Below are positions 16,920 to 25,699 of a stretch of 64,000 bases of DNA, piece by piece; positions within the stretch are counted from its first letter, which is position 1; the number at the start of each line of letters is the position of its first letter. The position numbers and the translations under genes were made by a program. This DNA comes from Streptomyces microflavus (GTDB lineage Bacteria > Actinomycetota > Actinomycetes > Streptomycetales > Streptomycetaceae), in contig NZ_BMUG01000018.1 of assembly GCF_014650075.1 (NCBI RefSeq), positions 80,274 to 144,273 on the forward strand. The letters run 5' to 3'. The notes beneath the pieces are model-generated. The model was not told where the DNA came from. It was given only the letters and a program-made list of their open reading frames with translations, and did no database searches.

Positions 16920-17777
16920 ATGCTGGGACGCATGGATGAAGTTGTCGCGTGCGCGGCGCCCAGGGGGATAGGAGCAATCGTCGTCGGGAGCTTCCCCCTG
17001 TCATCGGGGCAGTGGTTCGATGCGCACAGCCATCCGCAGCACCAGTTGGCCTGGACCCGACGTGGTGTGCTTGGCGTCGCCGTCGGCGACGCCTACTGGA
17101 TCCTGCCGCCCACACGGGCGTTGTGGTTGCCCGCGGGGGTCGTCCACCGGACCGGCGCGACCCGCGACGCGGTCCTGTGCAGCCTCTATCTCGAACCGGA
17201 CCGCTGCGGCCTGGACTGGGCCGAGCCCACGCCCGTCGGTATCGACGGGCTGCTGGCCCACCTGATCGCCCACCTTGCCCGCGAGGACCTCGCCGATGAC
17301 GCGCGACTGCGGGCCGAGGCGGTCGTATTGGACCTGCTGCGCCCGCTGCCCACCACACCCATCGACGTGCCGTATCCCGTCGACGACCGCCTACGCGCCG
17401 TGGCCGACACACTGCTCGCCGACCCCGCGGACTCGCGTCGCCTCGATGCGCACGCGCGGGCCGTCGGAGTGAGCCGACGCACTCTGACACGGTTGTTCGT
17501 CCACGACACCGGCATGAACTTCGATCGCTGGCGCACTCATGTGCGACTGCGGGCCGCACTGTCTCTCCTCGCCGAAGGCCAGCCTGTGTCCCGTGTCGCA
17601 CACACCGTGGGGTACGCGACAGCGAGCGCCTTCCTGGCCGCGTTCCGGCGAACTGTCGGCACCTCCCCGAGTCGCTATCTCAGCGGCGACGCCCTGTTCG
17701 GGGCGTCCGAACCGTCGCGCAGCGATGAGGAGCACACGGTGGCGAAGGAGGGGCCCGCAGATGCGCGCTTCCGCTGA
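16920..17777 (+). CDS. AraC-family transcriptional regulator
   Basis: 285 residues with an N-terminal cupin-like sensing domain (FDAHSHPQHQLAWTRRG, then WILPPTRALWLPAGVVH) and a C-terminal AraC domain with two helix-turn-helix units: LDAHARAVGVSRRTLTRLF and QPVSRVAHTVGYATASAFLA, ending FRRTVGTSPSRYL. ATG at 16920 follows GAGGA closely. It likely activates or represses the divergent DHA2 exporter gene. Confidence 0.92.
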   Translation: MLGRMDEVVACAAPRGIGAIVVGSFPLSSGQWFDAHSHPQHQLAWTRRGVLGVAVGDAYWILPPTRALWLPAGVVHRTGATRDAVLCSLYLEPDRCGLDWAEPTPVGIDGLLAHLIAHLAREDLADDARLRAEAVVLDLLRPLPTTPIDVPYPVDDRLRAVADTLLADPADSRRLDAHARAVGVSRRTLTRLFVHDTGMNFDRWRTHVRLRAALSLLAEGQPVSRVAHTVGYATASAFLAAFRRTVGTSPSRYLSGDALFGASEPSRSDEEHTVAKEGPADARFR

Positions 17778-17807
17778 GCGGGTGCCTTTCGGCTTTGCGA
17801 AGCTGGG

Positions 17808-18677
17808 TCAAGAAGTACGTGGCGCCAGTTCGGAGAAGGTCTTGCCGCCGTCACGCGATTCGTACACGCCCGTCATCGTCGCCGCGAGGATGTGGTTGGC
17901 GTTCACCGCGGTCAGGGCCTGAGGCTGCCCGCCGGGCACGGCCGTGAGCTCCTTCCACGACGTGCCTCCGTCCGCGCTGCTGCTCAGCTTGCCGGAGGTG
18001 CTGATGCCGAAGAGAGACTTCTCCGCGGGCCACGACACAAACGCCTGCATCGGCTTGGCACCCTTGCCGAAGGTCCGCCCGCCATCAGTGCTGGCGACGA
18101 CGCCCTCCGCCGTGGTGGCCAGCAGCTTCTCCCCGGAGGGGTTCACCGCGAGGTCGAGGGCCTCCAGCGCGGCCCGGTCGTCCCAGCTCTCAAAGTCGCT
18201 GCTGACCCGGATCCGACCTCCCTCGTATCCATAGACAGTGCCCTTGGCTGAGTCCAGGGAGTGGAAGTCGGCCTCTCTGGACAGGGACCGGGACGTCCAG
18301 GTGCGGCCCGCGTCCTTGGTCTCGATCAGGCCGAGGTTGCCGGGGCGGCCGCTGCCCGGGCCGCCGTGTCCGCTGGCGACGAAAGTGCCTTTGTCGGTCA
18401 CAGTGAAGCCCATGAAGTCGTCCATGCGGTCACCGACGAGCTTCGGCTTCTCTCCCTTGGCCACGGTGTAGAGACCGCTGTGGGTGGCGACGTACACGCG
18501 TCCGTCGGCTGGATCGACACCCAGGCCGTGCACATGGGACAGCGTCCCCGACGCGTCGGATGCGTCTGCTGCCGCATTTGCGTCGGAAGATTCGCCTCCG
18601 CAGGCGGCGAGGACCAAGGTGGCGATCGAGGTGCCAGCGATCGCAAGCAGGGGGCGGACGGTCGGGCAAACGGTCAC
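17808..18677 (-). CDS. Lipoprotein with BNR-like repeats (F510_1955-type)
   Basis: 289 residues from GTG at 18677 with GAGGAAT upstream. A lipoprotein signal ends in the lipobox LAAC at about residue 25, so the mature protein is tethered outside the membrane. The rest is a propeller-type repeat protein: LSHVHGLGVDPADGRVYVAT, TKDAGRTWTSRS, STDGGRTFGKG, SADGGTSWKEL and SRDGGKTFSEL are BNR/Asp-box units. Similar proteins are annotated as F510_1955 family glycosyl hydrolases and are often seen near copper-handling genes; no catalytic residues are evident. The inverted repeat at 18835 lies about 160 bases upstream. Confidence 0.8.
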   Translation of the reverse strand: MTVCPTVRPLLAIAGTSIATLVLAACGGESSDANAAADASDASGTLSHVHGLGVDPADGRVYVATHSGLYTVAKGEKPKLVGDRMDDFMGFTVTDKGTFVASGHGGPGSGRPGNLGLIETKDAGRTWTSRSLSREADFHSLDSAKGTVYGYEGGRIRVSSDFESWDDRAALEALDLAVNPSGEKLLATTAEGVVASTDGGRTFGKGAKPMQAFVSWPAEKSLFGISTSGKLSSSADGGTSWKELTAVPGGQPQALTAVNANHILAATMTGVYESRDGGKTFSELAPRTS

Positions 18678-19312
18678 GGTGATTCCTCGGATGGTACGGG
18701 GGGTGGTGCTCAGGGCCTGCTGGCCGCGGAGAACGGAATGGAATCCAACGGACGGTCTCCCCGTGGGGACGGAGACTCATCATCTGCACCCCGCTTCGCG
18801 ACCATCAGCGATCGTGACCGAGGTTACCGTATCCAACTAAACGACTTAGTTACCTAGCAGGCTAGGGTGTGTGCCAAACCGGCCGAGGGAAATCGGCCCG
18901 GCGGTGAGGCGGAAGGGAACCGCCGCTCTCGAGCACTCTGGATAGCAGGAGCTGTCGTGCCATTGCGCAGTATTCGGACCGTGCCACGCCGTCGATCGCC
19001 CGGGGAGTGTCTGCCTCGCTCGGTCAGTGGAGGCAAGTAGTGGCGGGCCTCGGCGGGTCTGTCACCCCGGAGCCTGGGGCCGAGCCGGCGCGCACAGGGA
19101 GCTCGGCGCGGCGGAACCTGCGGCAGGGCCTGTCCTCCGGTGCGCCAACGCCCTGACCCCCGCCCTGTCGGGAAGGCAGCCGCCGGCGCCTGAGCCAGCC
19201 TGGCGAGGGCATTAACGGAATCACCACAAACTCTTTTCTATCATTACTCGGCAAGAGGCCCTCCGTACGGGCCCAGTCCGCAGCACGCCGCAGTCACAGA
19301 CGAGGAGAACCA
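18678..19312. other. Intergenic region with regulatory dyads
   Basis: Divergent gap of about 635 bases between the BNR lipoprotein and vanW-like genes. It holds the operator-like dyad at 18835-18851 and, two bases on, a second inverted repeat CCTAGC-AG-GCTAGG (18853-18866). No open frame here has recognisable protein character. An AT-richer patch near 19220-19250 precedes the VanW gene and may carry its promoter. Confidence 0.5.
18835..18851. promoter_or_regulatory. Inverted repeat AACTAA-ACGAC-TTAGTT, BlaI-type operator candidate
   Basis: Perfect 6-bp arms and 5-base spacer, the best copy of the motif also seen at 971 and 25677. It is placed to control the BNR lipoprotein (minus) and possibly the VanW gene (plus). 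Confidence 0.55.
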
Positions 19313-21052
19313 GTGAGTCGCCCACCTCTTCCCGGCCCACCCGCCGACATCACGTCGGCCGGTCGTCGCCGAATAGGCCGCCGCGTCGCGCTCGTCGCGG
19401 GAGCGGCGGGTGTGGGCTTCGGCGGGCTGTATCTGGTGGGGCTGCTCGCCGCCGGCGACACTGTTCCCGCGGGTACCCGGGTGGGCGGCGTGGACATCGG
19501 GGGGCTGAGCAGCTCGCAGGCGCGGGAGAGGCTGGACAGCAGCCTGGGCGGGGCCTGGTCGGAGCCGGTGAAGGTGCGCCTCGGCGACAGTGATAGCACC
19601 GTCCGTGTATCCGGCATCTCTCTGGACACTGAGAAGACCGTCGCCCGCGCCGCGCAGGCGGGGTCCGATCCGTTCACCGTGATCGGCCGCCTGTTCACGA
19701 GCGGTGACCGCGAGGTCGAGCCGGTGATCCGCGTGGACGAGGCGAAGGCCCGCGCATCACTGGCCGAAGAGGCGAAGACGTACGACCGGAAGGCGCGGGA
19801 AGGCGCTGTCACCTTCCACGCGGGCGAGCCGGTGCCTGCGCGGCCGGTCACCGGGCGATCCCTGGACGTGGACGGCGCTGTCGAGGAACTGGCTTCGGGG
19901 GTCCCGGACCAGGGGAAGGAGCCGGTGCGGCTTCCGGTCCGCACGACCGAACCGCGGGTCGGCGCGGCGGCAGTCAACCGCGCGATGAAGGAGTTCGCCA
20001 CCCCCGCGATGTCGGCGCCAGTCACGCTCACCGTCGGCGGTCAGGAGATCCAGATCAGCCCGGCGACGCTCGGCAAGCACCTCACCATGAAGCCCGACGG
20101 GGACAAGCCGCTGGCCCCAGTGCTGGACGGCAAGGGGCTCCTGGCCGATCCAACGGTGGCAAGTCCGCTTGCGCTGGCCACCGACGAGCCGGTCAACGCC
20201 CAACTGAGCCTGGATGGCGGCCGAGTAGCGGTGGCCTCTGACGGCAAGGCCGGACAGGGGGTCACGGCGGCGGCGCTCCAGAAGGCCGTACTGCCGCTGC
20301 TGGCCAAGAGTGGGGCAGCCCGCACAGGGGCGGTGGGCGTCGAGGAGATGGAGCCCAAGCTGACCCGGGACAACGTAGGCCGCCTGGGCATCAAGGAGCA
20401 GATGTCGACCTTCACGGTCGATTTCGAGCCCGCCCCCTACCGCGTCACCAACATCGGCCGTGCCGCAGAGCTGATCAACGGGTCTGTTGTACTGCCCGAC
20501 GAGACCTGGAGCTTCAACCGCACTGTGGGCGAGCGGACCGAGGCCAACGGGTTCGTAGAGGGCATCATCATCAACAACGATCAGTTCGAGAAGGCGGCCG
20601 GAGGCGGTGTCTCCGCAGTGGCCACCACGGTCTTCAACGCCATCTTCTTCGCCGGCGTGAAGCCGGTGGAGTACGGAGCGCACTCGTTCTACATCGAGCG
20701 CTATCCGGAGGGCAGGGAGGCGACGGTAGCCTGGGGCAGCCTCGACCTGAAGTTCCGGAACGACTCCGGCAACGCCATATACATCGACGCGCGCGCCACG
20801 GACACCTCCGTCACGATCACCTTCCTCGGCACCAAGAAGTACGACAAGATCGAATCGGTCAAGGGTCCGCGCACCATCGTGAAGCAACCGGCGAGCCGCG
20901 AGGGAGCATCCGGAGAGAAATGCGTGCCGCAGACTCCGCTCGAAGGCTTCAACGTCGCGGTCGACCGGGTCTTCAAGGACAGTGGCAAAAAGGTCAAGAC
21001 GGAAACCTTCGAGACGCGATACGTGCCTCGCGACGAAGTTACCTGCGACTGA
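19313..21052 (+). CDS. VanW-family cell-wall protein
   Basis: 579 residues from GTG after GAGGAG. One membrane helix (RRVALVAGAAGVGFGGLYLVG) anchors a long external part. Two repeats of a peptidoglycan-binding-4-like fold precede the VanW domain; DTVPAGTRVGGVDIGGLSS opens the first. The VanW domain (about 385-505) shows NIGRAAELINGSVVLPDETWSFN, GVSAVATTVFNAIFFAG and EYGAHSFYIERYPEGREAT. VanW domains occur in vancomycin-resistance loci and act on peptidoglycan cross-linking. The C-terminal 50 residues contain a pair of Cys. It is monocistronic in a neighbourhood of wall enzymes. Confidence 0.93.
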   Translation: MSRPPLPGPPADITSAGRRRIGRRVALVAGAAGVGFGGLYLVGLLAAGDTVPAGTRVGGVDIGGLSSSQARERLDSSLGGAWSEPVKVRLGDSDSTVRVSGISLDTEKTVARAAQAGSDPFTVIGRLFTSGDREVEPVIRVDEAKARASLAEEAKTYDRKAREGAVTFHAGEPVPARPVTGRSLDVDGAVEELASGVPDQGKEPVRLPVRTTEPRVGAAAVNRAMKEFATPAMSAPVTLTVGGQEIQISPATLGKHLTMKPDGDKPLAPVLDGKGLLADPTVASPLALATDEPVNAQLSLDGGRVAVASDGKAGQGVTAAALQKAVLPLLAKSGAARTGAVGVEEMEPKLTRDNVGRLGIKEQMSTFTVDFEPAPYRVTNIGRAAELINGSVVLPDETWSFNRTVGERTEANGFVEGIIINNDQFEKAAGGGVSAVATTVFNAIFFAGVKPVEYGAHSFYIERYPEGREATVAWGSLDLKFRNDSGNAIYIDARATDTSVTITFLGTKKYDKIESVKGPRTIVKQPASREGASGEKCVPQTPLEGFNVAVDRVFKDSGKKVKTETFETRYVPRDEVTCD

Positions 21053-21094
21053 GCGACGTCCCAGCAAGGGACCACCGACCCGTCCCGCCGTTGG

Positions 21095-21766
21095 TCAAAC
21101 CGGCTTGACGGCCTTCGGCGGAATGCCCTTACGGCGTGACCGCCGCACGATGGCGAGGCTGAGGACCATCATCGCTACGATGGCAGCGATCGACAACAGA
21201 AAAGCCGGCGAAGCGGGGGATGAGGCCGTGGCTCCGGCGATCACGTAGGCGGCGGTGCCGGGCACCACGCCGAGAGCGGTCGCGGCCGTGAAGGACCACG
21301 GGCGCACCCCGGAGAAGGCAGCGGCGAAGTTGACCCCCTGGAACGGTACGCCGGGCACAGCGCGAAGCAGCAGCACGCTGACGAAACCCTGATCGGTGAG
21401 GCGGCGGTCGATAGCGGCGAGGATCTTCCCCCGCAACAGTGGCTGGAGAGCCTCACGGCCGAGGCTGCGGCCGAGGCCGAAAGCGAGCAGTGCGCCGAGG
21501 GTGGTCCCGATCACAGCCAGCGCCAGCCCTTCGGGGATGCCAAAAACGGCCCCGGCCGCGACGTTGAGCACCGGCTTCGGAAAGAAGGCGAGAGTGCCCA
21601 GCGCGAAAACCACGGCGAACGCCGGCCCTGCCCAGGTCCCGGGCGCCATGGATGTGAAGCCTTGGGTGAGTAGCCGCTCCGGATTCCACGCCAAAAGTGA
21701 ACAGGCAGCGGCCGCGAGCAGCCCGATGAGCAGCGCGAGACGAGCCTTGGGCCGCAGCGTCGGCAT
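21095..21766 (-). CDS. TVP38/TMEM64-family membrane protein
   Basis: 223 residues from ATG at 21766 with AAGGA ten bases upstream; longer upstream reading is not protein-like. Membrane segments alternate with the family signature: FFPKPVLNVAAGAVFGIPEG, GALLAFGLGRSLGREAL and LLRAVPGVPFQGVNFAAA. Such DedA/VTT proteins are linked to lipid scrambling and undecaprenyl phosphate recycling. It is divergent from a GNAT gene and shares a dyad-rich promoter region. Confidence 0.9.
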   Translation of the reverse strand: MPTLRPKARLALLIGLLAAAACSLLAWNPERLLTQGFTSMAPGTWAGPAFAVVFALGTLAFFPKPVLNVAAGAVFGIPEGLALAVIGTTLGALLAFGLGRSLGREALQPLLRGKILAAIDRRLTDQGFVSVLLLRAVPGVPFQGVNFAAAFSGVRPWSFTAATALGVVPGTAAYVIAGATASSPASPAFLLSIAAIVAMMVLSLAIVRRSRRKGIPPKAVKPV

Positions 21767-21952
21767 CTCATCTTCCTTGTCCGTTACAGGTCGGTATGAG
21801 TGTAGCCGACGAGATCTGAGCCCGTCCCGAATGCTGCGCATCCACTTGGCCTCGGCGGGCCGATTCTCCTCACGTCGCCGTAGAGCTTCCCCGACAACAA
21901 CAGTAGGGCCGCTCTTCTGCGCGTTCCGAAATGTCTCGATCCCAGTGTACTG

Positions 21953-21981
21953 AACTACTAAGTTCCTACGCAGTGTAGTAA
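21953..21981. promoter_or_regulatory. Dyad-rich site between TVP38 and GNAT genes
   Basis: Contains the palindromic AACTACTAAGTT (21953-21964) and, directly after it, CTAC-GCAGT-GTAG (21966-21978). Parts resemble the ACTAA operator motif but the spacing differs. It ends 10 bases before the GTG of the GNAT gene, so a bound repressor would block that promoter. Confidence 0.35.
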
Positions 21982-21990
21982 TTTGGCTCC

Positions 21991-22767
21991 GTGGACGCCG
22001 ACATGCACTCAGCCGCATACCCGAGCCCTGCCCGAGTTGCCCCGGGCCAGATCCCCGCCGGGCCCTCAAGTCCGGCGGGGAGAGACGACTGCCCTCCGAC
22101 GAACATCGGCCTTCGCATACGGCCCATGGACCCTGACGACCTCCCGTTCGTGGTCGCCGAACATCTGAGGCACTTTCCGGACAGCTTCTTCGCCCGCCTG
22201 GGGTCGAAGTTCTTGACTGCGTACAACGGGACCTATCTCACCGGTCCGGACGCGCGCGCCTACGTCGCGGAGATGGGTGGGCAGCCGGCGGGCTTCCTTA
22301 TCGGTGCGACCGACCCGGAGGCGCACCGCCGTCATGTGCTGCGCCACTACGGGCGCGGACTGCTGTTTCGCGCCCTGGGGAGTCTGTGTCTGCGGCCCCG
22401 TCTGGCGCTGTACTTCCTGCGTACTCGGCTGTTGCGCTACGGCCGCAAGCTGATACGAAACCGAAAGGCCCGGCAGGCTCCCGCCGTCGGTCACTCCGGC
22501 GTCATCGCAGTCCTGGACTACATCGTCGTGGCCGAGCATGCCCGTCGCCGTGGCATAGGGGCTGGGTTGATCGCGCAGTTCGCGGAGGATGCCACCGATG
22601 CGGGCCGCACGCGTGTCACTCTCGTCACCGCCATTGAGGGTGGGGCAGGACCGTATTACGACCGGCTCGGTTGGGGGCGTCAGGTAGAGATCCGCACGCC
22701 CGAGGGTCGCCGCCTCCTCGCGTACAGCCTTCCGCTGAGCGAGGGGACGACGCCAGACCGGCACTGA
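21991..22767 (+). CDS. GNAT-family N-acetyltransferase
   Basis: 258 residues. The first 40 residues are Pro/Ala-rich and probably disordered; the GNAT domain begins at LRIRPMDPDDLPFVVAEHL. The acetyl-CoA site is visible as DYIVVAEHARRRGIGAGLIAQF (the R/Q-x-x-G-x-G/A loop), followed by TLVTAIEGGAGPYYDRLGWG. An insertion with basic residues (RYGRKLIRNRKARQ) interrupts the middle. No ribosome site precedes the GTG at 21991, which may be leaderless given the dyads immediately upstream. Substrate unknown. Confidence 0.85.
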   Translation: MDADMHSAAYPSPARVAPGQIPAGPSSPAGRDDCPPTNIGLRIRPMDPDDLPFVVAEHLRHFPDSFFARLGSKFLTAYNGTYLTGPDARAYVAEMGGQPAGFLIGATDPEAHRRHVLRHYGRGLLFRALGSLCLRPRLALYFLRTRLLRYGRKLIRNRKARQAPAVGHSGVIAVLDYIVVAEHARRRGIGAGLIAQFAEDATDAGRTRVTLVTAIEGGAGPYYDRLGWGRQVEIRTPEGRRLLAYSLPLSEGTTPDRH

Positions 22768-22867
22768 GGCACCACGTCTGACTGGCAAGACCCGACCAAC
22801 CAGATCTTCCCGTACGGGACACCCTTGCCCGGCACGGGTGTTCCGGCAACACTCCAGGAGATTTTGC

Positions 22868-23758
22868 TTGAGCAGCCGTGCACCGGAGCCGGCGCGCATG
22901 CGCGACGCGGCCCGCTTCCACCACCCGAGCAGGGACACCGCACTATCGGCGCGCGCGGGTGGACGGCGGCGGAAGCTCACCCTCGGCAGCCTCGCACTGC
23001 TCACTACGACGGCAATTCTGACCGGCGGCTGCTCGTCCTCGTCGGCCAAGGAGGCCGCCCCGTCAACGCCAGGAGCCGACAGCTCCGATGAAACTTCGGC
23101 GCGGCCCCCCACCCCTTCCGGCCCGACCCGCACCGCTTCCCCCGCACCGTCCCTGGACGCCACCGTCAAAGAGATCACGGACGCGCAGTGGTCCCGCATG
23201 GTAGCGACGGGACTATGGCGCAAGGGCTGCCCCGACGTCCGCGACCAGCTGCGCCGCGTGGAGATGAACCACATGGGCTTCGACGGCAAGGTGCACCGCG
23301 GCGTCCTCGTAGTCAACGCTGATGTGGCGGCCAGCGCCATCCGCATCTTCACGCAACTGCTCGAGGAGGGCTTCCCCATCCGTCGTATGGAGCCGATGGA
23401 GTCCTATGACGGAGACCTGAACGCGAGCCTGCGCGCAGACAACACCTCCGCATTCAACTGCCGTCGCCCCGAACAGATCAACGCCCCGTTCAGGAAGTCC
23501 CCGCACGCCAACGGCCGCGCGATTGACATAAACCCATTCGAGAACCCGTGGAAGGATCTGCGCACCAAGAGCTGGTCGCCGAGTTCCAAGTACGCCGCGC
23601 GGACCGAGGGAAGGGGCAAGATCCTCAAGGGGGGCCTGGTCTGGCGGGCCTTCACGGAGGAGGGCTGGATCTGGCAGAACATCAAGGTGCCCGACTACAT
23701 GCACTTCGACACCGGGTACCCGTCTGCGCCCTTCAAGGGACCGTCCGCCACCCCGTAG
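22868..23758 (+). CDS. M15-family peptidase lipoprotein
   Basis: Putative D-Ala-D-Ala-type carboxypeptidase or L,D-endopeptidase on stem peptides. TTG at 22868 is preferred: AGGAG lies 7 bases upstream. ATG at 22898 or GTG at 22838 are alternatives. It gives 296 residues. A basic stretch and hydrophobic helix end in ILTGGCSSSS, a lipobox-like site. The catalytic zinc motif is SPHANGRAIDIN (His and Asp) with DYMHFD supplying the second His; RRMEPMESYDGDLNASL and RADNTSAFNCR match the M15C substrate region. Its target fits the VanW and NlpC/P60 genes nearby. Confidence 0.85.
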   Translation: MSSRAPEPARMRDAARFHHPSRDTALSARAGGRRRKLTLGSLALLTTTAILTGGCSSSSAKEAAPSTPGADSSDETSARPPTPSGPTRTASPAPSLDATVKEITDAQWSRMVATGLWRKGCPDVRDQLRRVEMNHMGFDGKVHRGVLVVNADVAASAIRIFTQLLEEGFPIRRMEPMESYDGDLNASLRADNTSAFNCRRPEQINAPFRKSPHANGRAIDINPFENPWKDLRTKSWSPSSKYAARTEGRGKILKGGLVWRAFTEEGWIWQNIKVPDYMHFDTGYPSAPFKGPSATP

Positions 23759-23928
23759 GAGGCCGAGGAGTCAGCCCCCGCCGGATGAGTGGGGAGCCCG
23801 GTCGGCGGCGTCAAGGCGCGTGCCTCGGACTTCGCAGACGTCGCCGCCCTGCCGTGAGCTGCGAAGAGGGCCGGGTGGGCCGCAGGATGGCGGAGGCCGG
23901 GAAGCGCGAGCTCTCCGCATCCACCGGG

Positions 23929-24840
23929 CTATGCGCTACATGCGACCAGGAAGGGGAGGGCCGGAGTCAGGCCGGCGGCCAGGAGAATCGTGCTCCGCAA
24001 CGCGGGGTGGTGCGCGGGAGCGGGGGTGAGGACCCGGCGAATGCGCACCAGGGCGCCGGATCCACCTGCTGCGAATGCTGCCTTGGGCGCGCTGCCTGCG
24101 GCCACCTCGCACAGGGCGACGGCTACAGCGTCGCCACCGTGGCGGCGTACCGCCCGGTCGTCGGCCAGCATTTCCAGTAGCAGAGCTACCTCGGCGTGGC
24201 TCTGCCGCGCGAGTGGGAGGGAGGGGAAGGCCCTTCCGAATGCCTCCACGGCGGCCAGTACGAGGTGGTGGCGGCCTGTGATGTGGGCACGTTCGTGTGC
24301 GAGGACGGCTGCGAGCTGGAGCGGAGAGAGCGTGTCGAGCACCCCTTGCGTGATCACGATGCGGGGGTCGCGGCCGGGCAGGCAGTAAGCGGCCGGCGCA
24401 TCATGCTGCAGGACAACGGCTTGGTGCCGCGGCGCGTAGCGCCCTACGAGATCTACTGCGGCGGCGTGCCGCCGCCGCCATCTACGGCCCCGCAGCAGGG
24501 CTCGGCTGTACCAGAAGCCGACCCAGAGAGCCACAGCGACCGGCGGTATCCAGCCGGCGACAGCGAGCGCGGCTTCTCGTGCTCCAGGAGCGTTCGCTGG
24601 TGTCCCCAGCGCCAGGCCGCAGGCGTGCAGGAGGCCGATCAAGCCGATGTGCACGCGACTATCAGGTGGGACAGCCTGCGCCGCAGCCAGGATCACGGCG
24701 GCGATGAAGGAGAGCGAAAGTCCCAGCCAGACTGCGAGCGCGGGCCCGGGTGATCGATGGGCCCAAAGTGGGCCCCGCAGCATCAGTGGCCCGGCCACGC
24801 CCACGGCCGCCGCGTAGGTAAGCAGAGCTACTGCGGTCAC
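23929..24840 (-). CDS. M56-family membrane metallopeptidase (BlaR1-type), copy 2
   Basis: 303 residues, clearly paralogous to the 11137 gene: same arrangement of four N-terminal membrane segments, HERAH zinc motif at 182-186, AYCLPGRDPRIVITQG before it and LLLEMLADDRAVRRHGGDA after it, then a final membrane helix. GTG start overlaps the second BlaI stop by 4 bases. No sensor domain is attached. It is convergent with the M15 peptidase gene. Confidence 0.88.
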   Translation of the reverse strand: MTAVALLTYAAAVGVAGPLMLRGPLWAHRSPGPALAVWLGLSLSFIAAVILAAAQAVPPDSRVHIGLIGLLHACGLALGTPANAPGAREAALAVAGWIPPVAVALWVGFWYSRALLRGRRWRRRHAAAVDLVGRYAPRHQAVVLQHDAPAAYCLPGRDPRIVITQGVLDTLSPLQLAAVLAHERAHITGRHHLVLAAVEAFGRAFPSLPLARQSHAEVALLLEMLADDRAVRRHGGDAVAVALCEVAAGSAPKAAFAAGGSGALVRIRRVLTPAPAHHPALRSTILLAAGLTPALPFLVACSA

Positions 24841-25205
24841 CTTGTGCTCCTACGGCGCGCTGTTCGCAAAGCGGCGCGCAGCTCTTCAGCCTCGTCGGGC
24901 GTGATCCCTTCGACGAAGTGTGCCAGCGCGGCAGTGCGGTCCGGGCTGTCGCCAAGTGCCTCCTGCATGAGCCCGGCAGTATACGCCGCGCGACTGCGGG
25001 CGGGGGCGTAGAGCCAGGCCCGGCCTTCCTTTTTCCTGCCCAGCCACCCTTTACGGTGCAGGATGTCGGCCACGGTCATGACGGTGGTGTACGCGACCGG
25101 CCGCGTCTCGTTCAGATCATCGACGACTTCCCGGACCGTGCCGGAGCCCCAGGACCACAGCCTGTCCATGATCTCCGCCTCAAGTTCACCGAACCCACGG
25201 ACCAC
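24837..25205 (-). CDS. BlaI/MecI/CopY-family repressor, copy 2
   Basis: 122 residues from GTG at 25205. It begins GFGELEAEIMDRLWSWG, and the winged helix contains VREVVDDLNETRPVAYTTVMT and ILHRKGWLGRKKEGRAWLY, nearly the same recognition region as copy 1, so the two may read the same operators. It is translationally coupled to the M56 protease. The half-dyad CTTAATCTACTTAGTT (25288-25303) upstream is a candidate autoregulatory site. Confidence 0.92.
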   Translation of the reverse strand: MVRGFGELEAEIMDRLWSWGSGTVREVVDDLNETRPVAYTTVMTVADILHRKGWLGRKKEGRAWLYAPARSRAAYTAGLMQEALGDSPDRTAALAHFVEGITPDEAEELRAALRTARRRSTR

Positions 25206-25699
25206 TGCTCCACCTCAGCTGAACGCCACCGCACGTCTGCGAATGCCTCGTTGGATGACCCGCGTCAAGTGGCTTGTAGAGGGCCATCTTAATCTACTTA
25301 GTTCATTCATTGAAAGAGGGGCTGCCAGCCACTCGACTGGATCCGCAGAGACTGGATGCAGCGACCGCCGTCGGGATCGGAGCCGCCGGTGAACGGATTG
25401 GGGTGTGGTGCTCGCTTCCTGGGTTCACTGGTGCGTGGAAAAATAGCTGAACCGTAAACAGTTATCAGACCCCTACGTCCGCACATACCCGCCAGGAACC
25501 CGCCATTACTGGACGGGCTGGACTTCCCCTTCGCCGCCACACCGGCGTGGCAGTTCAGCCATGAAGACCGATAGCCGGAAGCCGCTGACCCCTGTGACCA
25601 CCTGAAATCAACATTCGCGCATTGTCGCGTTGGCCAATTCACACACTGTTCAGGTGGGATGTTGCTGGAGCGTGCTCCTAATGCCGTTAGGATTACGGC
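25206..25699. other. Divergent intergenic region, no gene seen
   Basis: About 490 bases between repressor copy 2 and the second DUF6153-type gene. It holds the half-dyad at 25288-25303 and the inverted repeat at 25677-25691. A minus-strand open frame spans part of it, but its composition is not convincing and it overlaps the next gene's start. Confidence 0.4.
25677..25691. promoter_or_regulatory. Inverted repeat CCTAA-TGCCG-TTAGG, operator candidate
   Basis: Same 5-5-5 layout as the site at 971, with the outer base of each arm changed in a compensating way. It ends 8 bases before the GTG of the DUF6153-type gene and would occlude its translation start or a leaderless promoter. Confidence 0.45.

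Noticed and set aside
19757..21067. Long minus-strand frame across the VanW gene
   Set aside because: The plus strand codes a full VanW protein with a good ribosome site; the minus frame has shadow composition.
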